Source of the DNA: Lentzea sp. NBRC 102530
Lineage (GTDB): Bacteria > Actinomycetota > Actinomycetes > Mycobacteriales > Pseudonocardiaceae
Direction: 5' to 3'
Length of the DNA: 64,000 nt
NCBI RefSeq assembly: GCF_030269365.1
Contig: NZ_BSTF01000027.1
Coordinates: forward strand, 1-64,000
Part shown: piece after piece, positions 19,815 to 27,783 of the stretch
How the letters are laid out: every line of letters begins with the position of its first letter
Numbering within the stretch: the first letter of the stretch is position 1
The notes under the pieces: model-generated
Databases searched by the model: none
What the model was told of the DNA's origin: nothing
Seen by the model: only the letters and a program-made list of their open reading frames with translations
Position numbers and translations under genes: made by a program

Positions 19815-21650
19815 TCAGCCCGGCTTGCGCACCAGGTTCGTGTACCCGGCCAGCGCCAGCGTCGCCAACCCCCACACCGCCAACTGCACCAGCCAGATCG
19901 CGGCCGTGAACGCCTGCCCCTTGCGCGAAGCGGTGTCCAGATCACACCGGGCCCGCATCCCGGTCATCGCCAACGGCAACCCGCGATCCAGCCCGAGCCC
20001 CACCAGTTCCACCGTCGAACACGGCGTCCCGGCCCCCACCGGCGCCGTCGCAACCCGTTCCGCCACAAGGTGTCCAGGCCGCGTGGAAACCTGCCCCGCC
20101 CACCACCCCAACGCCCCGGCCGCCACCAGCACCAGAGCCAACGCCGCCGCGGTCCGGCGCGCCCGATACCCGTACCCGGCCAGCACACCCCACAGCCAGT
20201 GGAACCACCTCGTCAGCCGCCCACCCAACGACTCGGGACTGCGGCGCCGCAGATCCGTCTGCTGCGCCATCAGGATCTGCCGAACGGTCCCGTCGTGCCC
20301 AGCGGCGCGTTCCACCGCAGCGAACCGTTGGTATGCGGAGGCGTGATAGGTGGCCGTGTGACAGCGGATGACGTGCAACCACTCCTCCCAGTGCCACATC
20401 GACGAGAGAGACGAGTAGGTGAAGTCGCTGAGACGCACACGAGTCGTGCCGTCACACGTGCTGCCACGTCCTCGGTCAGGACACAGACCCGTGTGCGGCA
20501 ACCACACCACACCCGCCACCGTCATGCCCCGCAGGTTCATCGACTCCGACTTCGCTTCCAGCACGACCGACTCGCCGCACCCGAACCAGCCGCCGACCCG
20601 GACGTTGCTCAGGCTCAACGCACATCCGTCACCGCCCGCGGAGAGCCTGGACTGCCCGAACACCGCCATCGAGCCGCCGACCTGCGTGCGGTCCAGGGTC
20701 ACCGCGATGTCGTCACTGTTCGTGACAGTTGTGTCGATGATCTCGAAGATCCCGTCGACTCGACCGTCGAGCACGAGCAACGAGCCGGACTTGTGATGCC
20801 CGGTGATGATCGTTCCGCTGCGCAGGTTGAGAGATCCGCCGATGTGCACTTCACTGGCGTCGAGCCCTGGGCCGCAGCTGCTGATGATCTCCGTGTCGGC
20901 CAGCGCCACCGGCCCCGACACACGAGTTCCTCCGAGCAGGAATGCGCCCGCCCCACCACCTGAGGTGATTCGGTTGCCATCCCGTACCCGGACGCGGCCG
21001 CCGATGGTGGCGGACTCGATCGACAACGCTGGTCCGGTGTCATTCGTGATCTCGGTGGCTTTCACGACCAGGTCGGAGGCGAGTCGAGCGCCGTTGAACG
21101 ACACTGCGGCACGATCGCTGTGCCCGGCGAGCCGACTTCCCTGGTGCAGGGTCACTCGGCCGCCGACCGTGAGGCTCTCGGCGTTCAGGGCGGGACCGGT
21201 GGTGTTCGTGATCTCCACGCCCCTGAAGTCGACATCGCCGTCGACCCGACAGTCGACAAGCTTGATCGTGCCGCGTTCGTGATCTCCGGCGAAGCGAACT
21301 CCGTTGCGCAGGAAGAGATCCCCGTTGACGTGGAGTCCGTCCGCGTGGATTCCGGCGCACTGGCCCCCGAAGAACACGAGGTCGGGCAGGCTCGCATAGC
21401 GGGCCTCGATCGGCTTCTGGATCGTGCAGTTGCTGAAGGCCAGTCCGGCTGAGGTCTTCACCCTGTCGAGGTTGAGGACGCCCTGGATCCGGGCACCTTC
21501 CAGCCGTACCCCGGCCGGGTCGAGGTCGCCGTGCCGACCCAGCAGCAGGTCCCTGATGAGGTCGGCTGGTACCGGATCGTCGTCCTCAGCGCACACCAGC
21601 CACTCGCCGTCGCGCGCCGCCGTGACGAGCCGCTGCTCGATGTCGCTCAC
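19815..21650 (-). CDS. Membrane protein with 54-residue beta-helix-like repeats
   Basis: 611 aa. After an N-terminal region (1-68) come repeats that read as a right-handed beta-helix. Four units of exactly 54 residues (127-180, 181-234, 235-288, 289-342) share RVxGxVxF, EITN.TGPAL and xTVGGRV positions, with a divergent unit before (about 69-126) and a partial one after (343-385). Two transmembrane helices follow (about 520-541 and 585-605) with an intervening Cys-containing loop. Similar actinomycete proteins are sometimes called membrane-associated oxidoreductase, but I see no redox motif. The repeats most likely form a cytoplasmic scaffold fixed to the membrane. It is upstream of the nucleotidyltransferase gene and may be co-transcribed. 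Confidence 0.82.
   Translation of the reverse strand: MSDIEQRLVTAARDGEWLVCAEDDDPVPADLIRDLLLGRHGDLDPAGVRLEGARIQGVLNLDRVKTSAGLAFSNCTIQKPIEARYASLPDLVFFGGQCAGIHADGLHVNGDLFLRNGVRFAGDHERGTIKLVDCRVDGDVDFRGVEITNTTGPALNAESLTVGGRVTLHQGSRLAGHSDRAAVSFNGARLASDLVVKATEITNDTGPALSIESATIGGRVRVRDGNRITSGGGAGAFLLGGTRVSGPVALADTEIISSCGPGLDASEVHIGGSLNLRSGTIITGHHKSGSLLVLDGRVDGIFEIIDTTVTNSDDIAVTLDRTQVGGSMAVFGQSRLSAGGDGCALSLSNVRVGGWFGCGESVVLEAKSESMNLRGMTVAGVVWLPHTGLCPDRGRGSTCDGTTRVRLSDFTYSSLSSMWHWEEWLHVIRCHTATYHASAYQRFAAVERAAGHDGTVRQILMAQQTDLRRRSPESLGGRLTRWFHWLWGVLAGYGYRARRTAAALALVLVAAGALGWWAGQVSTRPGHLVAERVATAPVGAGTPCSTVELVGLGLDRGLPLAMTGMRARCDLDTASRKGQAFTAAIWLVQLAVWGLATLALAGYTNLVRKPG
20625..21272 (-). repeat. Four 162-bp coding repeat units
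   Basis: Each unit encodes 54 residues with no insertion or deletion between units. Invariant or nearly invariant positions include a Val-x-Gly at 10-12, Thr/Ile-Thr-Asn or equivalent at 21-23, a Gly-Pro or equivalent at 26-27, and Val/Ile-Gly-Gly at 36-38. The two half-motifs are about 26 residues apart, suggesting a doubled ancestral coil. Confidence 0.85.
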
Positions 21651-21671
21651 CCTCGGATCATCCCTGCAGGA

Positions 21672-21701
21672 GGCGGCTCCGTCAGCGAAAACGGAGCCGC
21701 C
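21672..21701 (-). terminator. Hairpin terminator after the GH92 gene
   Basis: GGCGGCTCCGT (21672-21682) and ACGGAGCCGCC (21691-21701) form a perfect 11-bp stem with an 8-nt loop. It is located 12 bp beyond the GH92 stop in the direction of transcription. Confidence 0.8.
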
Positions 21702-21712
21702 CCGAGCAAGAA

Positions 21713-24700
21713 CTACCCGAGTGCCACAGCGAAGAAGTGCATGTTCACGTCGTCCGGCAGCACGACGCTCGCCAGCGTCTTGCCCTCCGGAGCCACGTAC
21801 GTCTTGGTCGCGAAGATGTGCGTGGCGACCTTCTCGTTGCCGCCGCCCAGCTGGTTGCGGTACGGCGTGTTGGCGACGATCACGTTGCCGAAGCTCGGTG
21901 CCGCCCCGCCACCGCCCAGCGTCCAGTCGCTGAACCCGATCTCGACCTGCGCGGTGGTGCCGTCCGTGAACGTCACCGTGGCCGCCTTGGCCCGCGCTCC
22001 GTTGGCCGCGGAGCCGATGAACGCCAACCGGCTCCCGGACAGGGCAAGCGTTTGCTTCTGGGCCGTCGCGTTGTCGGGACGGCCGGGAGGCGAGGACGGC
22101 CAGGTGAACGTGAGGCCGTCGACGGTCGCGGTGCCGCCCGGCGGGAGCCCGGCCTGAGCCAGGGCCTCGCGCGAGTAGCTGTAGCCGCCGCCGTCGAAGT
22201 CGCCCTCACCGTCGGCGTCGGCGGAGGCACCGACGTTGTTCACGGCGGCGAGCATGCTGCCCGCCGGCGCGACCTTCACGACCTGCGGCAGCACCACCGG
22301 TTTCGCGGCGCCCTCGACGGTCACCGTCACGGTGATGTCGTAGAAGCCCTGCGGCGTACCGGCATCGGCCGCGACCGTGAACTCCGCGGGCACGGTGCCG
22401 GTGTTCGGCGTGAACGTCAGCCCGGCGGGTCCGGCGATCGTGAAGGTCGCCTTGGGGTCGCCGTCGTAGAGCTTGACGGAGTTGACCTTGCCGGTGACCG
22501 ACTTGCCGGGCTCCACGACGAGCTGCCGCGGTTCGACGGTCAGGAAGTACGGCTGGTCGTGCTTGATCGGCTTCTCGCCGTCGCGGAACGACGGGGGCGC
22601 GTCGCCGGCACCCGTGCCCCATGACGAGGGCGCCTTGCCCAGCACGAAGTCGAGCTTGCCGCCGCGTTCCACGAACGACTCGGGCAGCCAGGTCTTGGTG
22701 GCCGCCCGGCCGTTGACCTTCAGCGACTGCACGTACTTCGTCGCCGTGTTGGCCTGCGGTGCGGTGATCGTGATGTCCTTGCCGCCGCCGCGGTTGATCT
22801 TCACCGAGGTGAACAGCGGCGCGCTCAGCACGAGCTCCGCGCGCGACGGCACCTGCGGGTAGATGCCCATCGCGGTGAACACGAACCACGACGACATGGC
22901 GCCGAGGTCGTCGTTGCCGGGAATGCCGCCGGGGGCGTTCTTCCACAGCGTGGTGATCGTCTCGCGCAACGTCTCCTGCGCCTTGGCCGGTGCGCCCGTG
23001 TAGTTGTAGAGCCACGGCACGTTCACGGACGGCTCGTTGTCCAGTTCGGACTTCGCGCCGCCCTTGCCCGTCAACGCCCAGCTGCCGTCGGCGTTGTGGA
23101 AGAAGTCGTCCAGCCGCTTGTTGGCGCGTTCCCTGCCGCCCAGCGAGTCGACGAGCCCGGCCACGTTGTGCGTGACCATCCACGTGTACTGGGCGCTGCT
23201 GCCCTCGACGAACCCGTTGCCGGTGTCGGGCGTGAAGTCCTTGACCCACGTGCCGTCGGCGTTGCGGTTGCGGATGTACCCGCCCGTGGCGTCCGCGACC
23301 GGGTCGAAGTTGTTCTGCCACCACTGCGCGCGCTCGGCGAACGTCTTCGCGGTCTTCTTGTCGCCGGTGCGGTCGGCGAGCTGGCTGATCGCGAAGTCCG
23401 CCGCGGAGATCTCCAGGGTCTCCGCCGCGCCGCCCCAGGCGTTCGAGACGGACGGCATGTACTTGTTCTGCAGGTACTTGTCGAGCGACGGCCGCTGCCC
23501 GACCGACATGACGGCCCAGCCGTCCTTGCTCAGGTCCAGCGCCGTCGGCACGGTCGCGGCCTTCACCAACGACTTGAGCGACGCCTTGATGTCGTAGCCC
23601 TCGCCACCGAACGCCGAGATGGCGGCCAGCGCGATCGGCGCCGGGTCGCCGTTCATGACGTGCGTGCCACCGCCGTTGTGCGTCCAGCGGTCCCACACGC
23701 CGTTGTTCTGCTCGGCCTGGTTGAGCAGCGACTGCGCGATGTCCGAGCCGATCTGCGGTTCGAGCAGGGTGAGCAGCTGCAGCTGCGAGCGGTAGATGTC
23801 CCAGCCGGAGAACGTGCCGTACTGGGCCTTCTGCCGGCGCTTGTCGATCTGGTGGGTCTTGCCGTCGAACCCGGCGTACTCGCCGTTGACGTCGCTGAAC
23901 AGGTTGGGGTGCAACAACGAGTGGTACAGCGCGGTGTAGAACTTCGTCCGCTCGTCATCGGAGCCGCCGCCGACCTCGATGCGCTTGAGCTGCTTCTGCC
24001 ACGCGATGTACGCGTTGTCCCTCATGTCCTCGATGGACTGACCCTTGTTCTCGGCCTTGAGGTTCTGCTTGGCGTTCTCCAGGCTCACGTAGGAGATGCC
24101 GACCTTCATGTTCACCTGGGCGCCCGGCTCGAAGCCGAGGTAGGCGCCGGAACCCTTGCCCAGCACCGGCCAGCCGTTGGTCCCGTACGTCGTGCCGCCC
24201 TTCGAACTGGTGCTCCCGGGCGTGACAACGTTGTCCTGGTACGTGCCGACCTCGGTGAACGCCTGGTCGAACTCCGCCACGAAGTGCAGCGTGTAGTAGC
24301 TGCGGCGGCCGACCTGGTTGATGTAGCCGCAGAAGTTGCCCGACGTCACGCTGCCGGTGATCGTCCGCTTGTCCTTGTCGATCACGGTCTGCGCGTCGGA
24401 GCTGCCGACCTGCGACTTGGACGTGTTGACCAGCACCGTCGCCGGCTTGTCGGCGGGGAAGCTGAACCGCGCCGCACCGGTGCGTTCGGTGGCGGACAGC
24501 TCGGCCTTCGCACCCGACTTGAGCGTCACGTCGTAGCGGCCGGGCTTGGCCACCTCGTCGGCGTGCGCGAAGTCGCTCGCGTAGACCGCGTCCGTGGCGT
24601 CGGTCGTCGGGCTCGTCGTGACCGTCCCGACGTGCGGGAAGATCGGGATGTCACCGCTGCCGCCCGCGCAGCCCGTACCGGACATGTGCGTGAGGCTGAA

Positions 24701-24970
24701 GCCGCGGATCTTCGTGGCGTCGTACCGGTAACCGCCGGGAGCCGCGGCGCGCAGGGTGTTGCCGCGACTGGCCTCCGGGCTGAAGGAGAACATGCCGAAC
24801 GGCACGACCGCGCCGGGAAAGGTGTTCCCGAGGTTGGTCGTGCCGATGAACGGGTTCACGTGCGCTGCCGGATCCGGCACCACCATGATCTGGGGCTGAG
24901 CGGAGGCAGGGACCACTCCGAACGTCGTGGCCGCCACCACCGCAGCTGTCATCAGGACTCTTCGCCGCAT
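21713..24970 (-). CDS. Secreted GH92 alpha-1,2-mannosidase family protein
   Basis: 1085 aa with a Sec signal peptide (MTAAVVAATTFGVVPASAQ). The GH92 opening NPFIGT...GNTFPGAVVPFGMFSFSPEA (about 38-70) and the late GGIPGNDDLGAMSSWFVFTAMG stretch (about 680-705) are diagnostic. GH92 enzymes are Ca-dependent inverting exo-mannosidases. The C-terminal 330 residues add an NEW3/Ig-like part and a galactose-binding-like module (NVGASADADGEGDFDGGGYSYSREAL). Probable targets are alpha-mannans or mannosylated glycoproteins outside the cell. It follows a nucleoside hydrolase gene on the same strand after 58 bp. Confidence 0.92.
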   Translation of the reverse strand: MRRRVLMTAAVVAATTFGVVPASAQPQIMVVPDPAAHVNPFIGTTNLGNTFPGAVVPFGMFSFSPEASRGNTLRAAAPGGYRYDATKIRGFSLTHMSGTGCAGGSGDIPIFPHVGTVTTSPTTDATDAVYASDFAHADEVAKPGRYDVTLKSGAKAELSATERTGAARFSFPADKPATVLVNTSKSQVGSSDAQTVIDKDKRTITGSVTSGNFCGYINQVGRRSYYTLHFVAEFDQAFTEVGTYQDNVVTPGSTSSKGGTTYGTNGWPVLGKGSGAYLGFEPGAQVNMKVGISYVSLENAKQNLKAENKGQSIEDMRDNAYIAWQKQLKRIEVGGGSDDERTKFYTALYHSLLHPNLFSDVNGEYAGFDGKTHQIDKRRQKAQYGTFSGWDIYRSQLQLLTLLEPQIGSDIAQSLLNQAEQNNGVWDRWTHNGGGTHVMNGDPAPIALAAISAFGGEGYDIKASLKSLVKAATVPTALDLSKDGWAVMSVGQRPSLDKYLQNKYMPSVSNAWGGAAETLEISAADFAISQLADRTGDKKTAKTFAERAQWWQNNFDPVADATGGYIRNRNADGTWVKDFTPDTGNGFVEGSSAQYTWMVTHNVAGLVDSLGGRERANKRLDDFFHNADGSWALTGKGGAKSELDNEPSVNVPWLYNYTGAPAKAQETLRETITTLWKNAPGGIPGNDDLGAMSSWFVFTAMGIYPQVPSRAELVLSAPLFTSVKINRGGGKDITITAPQANTATKYVQSLKVNGRAATKTWLPESFVERGGKLDFVLGKAPSSWGTGAGDAPPSFRDGEKPIKHDQPYFLTVEPRQLVVEPGKSVTGKVNSVKLYDGDPKATFTIAGPAGLTFTPNTGTVPAEFTVAADAGTPQGFYDITVTVTVEGAAKPVVLPQVVKVAPAGSMLAAVNNVGASADADGEGDFDGGGYSYSREALAQAGLPPGGTATVDGLTFTWPSSPPGRPDNATAQKQTLALSGSRLAFIGSAANGARAKAATVTFTDGTTAQVEIGFSDWTLGGGGAAPSFGNVIVANTPYRNQLGGGNEKVATHIFATKTYVAPEGKTLASVVLPDDVNMHFFAVALG

Positions 24971-25028
24971 GGTCGCGGACCCTACTTACCGTGGCCGCTC
25001 AACCCCAGAGAGCGACGTGAAGTTGTCG

Positions 25029-25883
25029 TCAAACGGACAAGCGCTGCTCCATGAAGGCCCTCAACGCGGGCCAATCGCAGTCTTCCGCGACCTCTACCTG
25101 GTGCTTTCCCTCGACCAGCGCACCCTCGTCGTCGATGTCGAGCCCGTGGGTGGCGAGGTGCAGCGTTCCGGGCACGATCGCCTCCGCCACGGCGACGGCG
25201 TCGTGGATCAGGATCCCCTCGGGTCGGTCGGAGTGGTTCTGGTCCTGGTGCTTGCTGAGGTACTCGCGGTAGGTGCCCGTGAGGTTGCTGAGCACCGGGT
25301 CGACGTTCGCGAGGAACTCGGTGTCCGCGATGCACCGCTGGGTGAGGTTGAGCGGCACCACGATCGGGTTGCCCTTGCGGATCACCGTCCTCGCCGCCGC
25401 CGCGTCCGCCCAGAAGTTGAACTCGGCGCGCAGCGTCATGTTGCCGATGCCGAGCCCGCCACCCATGACGATCAGCCGCGGGAACTCGATCCCGGCCTCG
25501 AGCGCCTTCGCGATGTTCGTGAGCGGTCCGATCGCGGCGACCACGGTGTCCTTGGTGACGTTGTCCGCGAAGAACCGCACGACGTCGTCGCTTTCGATCG
25601 GCTCGGGGTTCTCCGGCAACGTGTGGGCCTGCCCGCCGAGCCCGTCCTCCCCGTGCACGTCAGCGGCCCCGCCCGGCCCCTCCGAACCGCGGACCACCGG
25701 CACGTCGGTGCGCTTGAGGTGCGCGAGCAACCGCAGCGCGTTCGCCGTCGTGAGGTCCAGCCTGACGTTGCCGAACACCGTGGTCAACGCCCTGAGGTCG
25801 ACCTCGGGGCTGCGGGCGGCGAGCGCGATCGCGAACGCGTCGTCGACGCCGGGGTCGGTGTCGATGATGAGAGCAGTGGCCAT
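25029..25883 (-). CDS. Nucleoside hydrolase (inosine-uridine preferring type)
   Basis: 284 aa. The calcium-binding signature DTDPGVDDAFAIALA is at residues 8-22, and VMGGGLGIGNMTLRAEFNFWADAAAA is the typical second half of the site. It hydrolyses N-glycosidic bonds of ribonucleosides for salvage; base preference cannot be read here. It begins 5 bp after the stop of the upstream small barrel gene, so the two are one unit. Confidence 0.92.
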   Translation of the reverse strand: MATALIIDTDPGVDDAFAIALAARSPEVDLRALTTVFGNVRLDLTTANALRLLAHLKRTDVPVVRGSEGPGGAADVHGEDGLGGQAHTLPENPEPIESDDVVRFFADNVTKDTVVAAIGPLTNIAKALEAGIEFPRLIVMGGGLGIGNMTLRAEFNFWADAAAARTVIRKGNPIVVPLNLTQRCIADTEFLANVDPVLSNLTGTYREYLSKHQDQNHSDRPEGILIHDAVAVAEAIVPGTLHLATHGLDIDDEGALVEGKHQVEVAEDCDWPALRAFMEQRLSV

Positions 25884-25888
25884 GCCCC

Positions 25889-26158
25889 CTAGGGTGCCTC
25901 AGCCCCGACCTCGGCCACGTCCCACACCACGCACCGCACGCCGGGCCGTTCCGTGGCGCCCTGGTCGAGCATGTCCTGGTGGTACCGGCGAGCGTCGGCC
26001 TCGTTGTCGTAGACCTGCACCATGTGCCCGTCGAGCGTCCACGTGCCGTGCACGAACCCAGGCCGCCCGACCTTGCTCGACGCCATCAGCGGCACCTGCG
26101 CCCGCAGCTCGTCGATCACTTCGGGAGCGATGTCCCACACGCCGATGACGGCCCACAT
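25889..26158 (-). CDS. Small dimeric alpha/beta-barrel-like protein
   Basis: 89 aa, family assignment uncertain. The order WAVIGVWDIAPEVIDELRAQVPLMASSKVGRPGFVHGTW, then MVQVYDNEADARRYHQDML, resembles antibiotic biosynthesis monooxygenase (ABM)/dimeric ferredoxin-like barrels: a strand, a helix, a GFVHGTW strand and a second helix. No catalytic residue is obvious. It is the first gene of a probable transcript with the nucleoside hydrolase and perhaps the GH92 gene. Confidence 0.75.
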   Translation of the reverse strand: MWAVIGVWDIAPEVIDELRAQVPLMASSKVGRPGFVHGTWTLDGHMVQVYDNEADARRYHQDMLDQGATERPGVRCVVWDVAEVGAEAP

Positions 26159-26170
26159 GGGGCCACCTTA

Positions 26171-26189
26171 GAACCGTTTCGGGCGGTTC
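26171..26189. promoter_or_regulatory. Short inverted repeat in divergent promoter region
   Basis: GAACCG (26171-26176) and CGGTTC (26184-26189) are separated by 7 bp. They lie in the 55-bp gap between the divergent small barrel gene and the acyltransferase. A regulator site is possible; the element is short. Confidence 0.35.
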
Positions 26190-26213
26190 GGCCTGCTGAA
26201 GTTAAGGTGCGTC

Positions 26214-26966
26214 ATGACTTCGATGTGGGGTGCACCGGTCTGGACGCGCTGGCGCAGGTCGCGCCGAGATCCGATGCAGGCGCGCTTCCTCACGATGGCT
26301 TCCCTGCGCTGGGTCCTGCGCCACCGCGCCTACACCCCGTGGTACCTGGTGCGCTACTGGCGGCTGCTCAAGTTCCGCCTGCTCAACCCCCACGTCGTGC
26401 TGCGCGGCATGGTGTTCTTCGGCAAGCGCGTCGAGGTCATGGCCCGGCCAGGGTTCGGCCGCCTCGAGATCGGCCGCTGGGTCCACATCGGCGACGGCAA
26501 CGCCATCCGGTGCCACGAGGGGTCGTTGCGCATCGGCGACAAGGTGGTGTTCGGCAAGGACAACACCGTCAACTGCTACCTCGACATCGAGATCGGCGCC
26601 TCGTCGCTCGTCGCGGACTGGGTGTACATCTGCGACTTCGACCACAAGGTCGAGGACATCACCCTGCCGATCAAGGACCAGGGCATCGTCAAGACGCCGG
26701 TGCGCATCGGGCCCGACTGCTGGCTCGGGGCCAAGGTGACGGTGCTGCGCGGCACCCGCGTCGGGCGCGGGTGCGTGCTCGGGGCGCACGCGATCGTGCG
26801 CGGGGACATCCCGGACTTCAAGATCGCGGTCGGCATGCCGGCGCGGGTGGTGCGGGACCGGCGGGCCGACTACGAGGCGGACGCGCAGCGGCGGGCGGAC
26901 ATCGCGGACATGGCCCGCAAGGCCAAGGAGGCGCTGGCCAAGCGGGCCGAGGACGCGTCGGCCTAG
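26214..26966 (+). CDS. Hexapeptide-repeat acyltransferase (left-handed beta-helix)
   Basis: 250 aa. Hexapeptide repeats run from about residue 75 to 205 (IGRWVHIGDGNAI, IGDKVVFGKDNTV, IGASSLVADWVYI, IGPDCWLGAKVTV, VGRGCVLGAHAIV). The catalytic-type histidine is in CDFDHKVEDI, as in maltose/galactoside O-acetyltransferases. It would acylate a sugar hydroxyl. It converges on the GDSL gene (4-bp overlap of stops), next to the GT4/GH57/methyltransferase genes. In mycobacteria an acetyltransferase-like gene (Rv3034c, from memory) also lies in the methylglucose polysaccharide cluster, so acylation of that glucan is a reasonable proposal. Confidence 0.85.
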   Translation: MTSMWGAPVWTRWRRSRRDPMQARFLTMASLRWVLRHRAYTPWYLVRYWRLLKFRLLNPHVVLRGMVFFGKRVEVMARPGFGRLEIGRWVHIGDGNAIRCHEGSLRIGDKVVFGKDNTVNCYLDIEIGASSLVADWVYICDFDHKVEDITLPIKDQGIVKTPVRIGPDCWLGAKVTVLRGTRVGRGCVLGAHAIVRGDIPDFKIAVGMPARVVRDRRADYEADAQRRADIADMARKAKEALAKRAEDASA

Positions 26967-27736
26967 CGCGCCATCTGTCGTGAGGTGAGCGGCGCGAGCT
27001 GCGGGCGCTTGGGCACGAAACCGTCACCCGGCTGGCGCCCGATCAGCTTGTTGCGGGTGCGGGTGTAGGCGACCGGCAGCACCTGGTCGCGCAGCCACCG
27101 CCAGTGGTCCAGCACCGAGGCGGCCGCGGCCGTGCCCTCCAGGGGCGTCAGCCAGGCCGGGTCGAACGGGATGCCGAGCGTCGCCAGCACGTGTCCCGCC
27201 AACCGCCTGTGCCCCAACGAGGACAGGTGCAGCCGGTCCGGGCCGAAGTAGCGCGAGTCGTGCACGCACTCGTCGTCCTCGACGTCGATCAGGATCGCGC
27301 CGTAACGCGAAGCTGCGGCCCGCACGGCCGTGTTCAGGGCATCGATGCGTGGCCGCATGCGCCAGCCGAACGGCATGCGGTGCGAGATGTCGCTCAACGT
27401 GAAGACAGCGACGGTGGGCGCGAACGACGTCACGGCGCGCACCATCGCGTCTGCGCGCGCGGCGATCTGTTCCAGGGTGGCGTTGGACATGACGTCGTTG
27501 CCGCCGCCGAACAGCACCACCAGGTCGGGTTCCAACGCGCGCGCGGACGGGACCTGCTCCACCAGCATCTGGTCCAGGCGTCGGCCGCGCACGCCGAGGT
27601 TGGCGTAGCGGAAGCCCGGCGCGTCCAGGGCGGACGCGACGCGGTCGGCCCAGCCCCGGTAGCGACCGTCGGGCAGCAGGTCGTCCAGGCCCTCGGTGCA
27701 GCTGTCCCCGAGCGCCACGAAGCGTTGGTAAGTCAT
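26963..27736 (-). CDS. SGNH/GDSL-family hydrolase or acyltransferase
   Basis: 257 aa. The blocks are complete: block I FVALGDSCTEG with the nucleophile Ser, block II NLGVRGRRLDQML with Gly, block III FGGGNDVM with Asn, and block V DRLHLSSLGH with Asp and His. There is no signal peptide, so it acts in the cytoplasm. It begins 47 bp after the GT4 stop, probably as the last gene of that operon. SGNH proteins are esterases, but one mycobacterial SGNH enzyme (OctT) transfers octanoate to a glucosylglycerate primer of methylglucose polysaccharide, so an acyl-transfer or deacylation role on that glucan is plausible. Confidence 0.85.
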   Translation of the reverse strand: MTYQRFVALGDSCTEGLDDLLPDGRYRGWADRVASALDAPGFRYANLGVRGRRLDQMLVEQVPSARALEPDLVVLFGGGNDVMSNATLEQIAARADAMVRAVTSFAPTVAVFTLSDISHRMPFGWRMRPRIDALNTAVRAAASRYGAILIDVEDDECVHDSRYFGPDRLHLSSLGHRRLAGHVLATLGIPFDPAWLTPLEGTAAAASVLDHWRWLRDQVLPVAYTRTRNKLIGRQPGDGFVPKRPQLAPLTSRQMAR

Positions 27737-27783
27737 TCAGTCCTCGGTCACCTGTCGTTAACGGGACCGGGACTGTAGCGGAC

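Noticed and set aside
23096-25054. 652-residue plus-strand frame opposite the GH92 gene
   Set aside because: Antisense shadow of a gene with an intact signal peptide and GH92 motifs.
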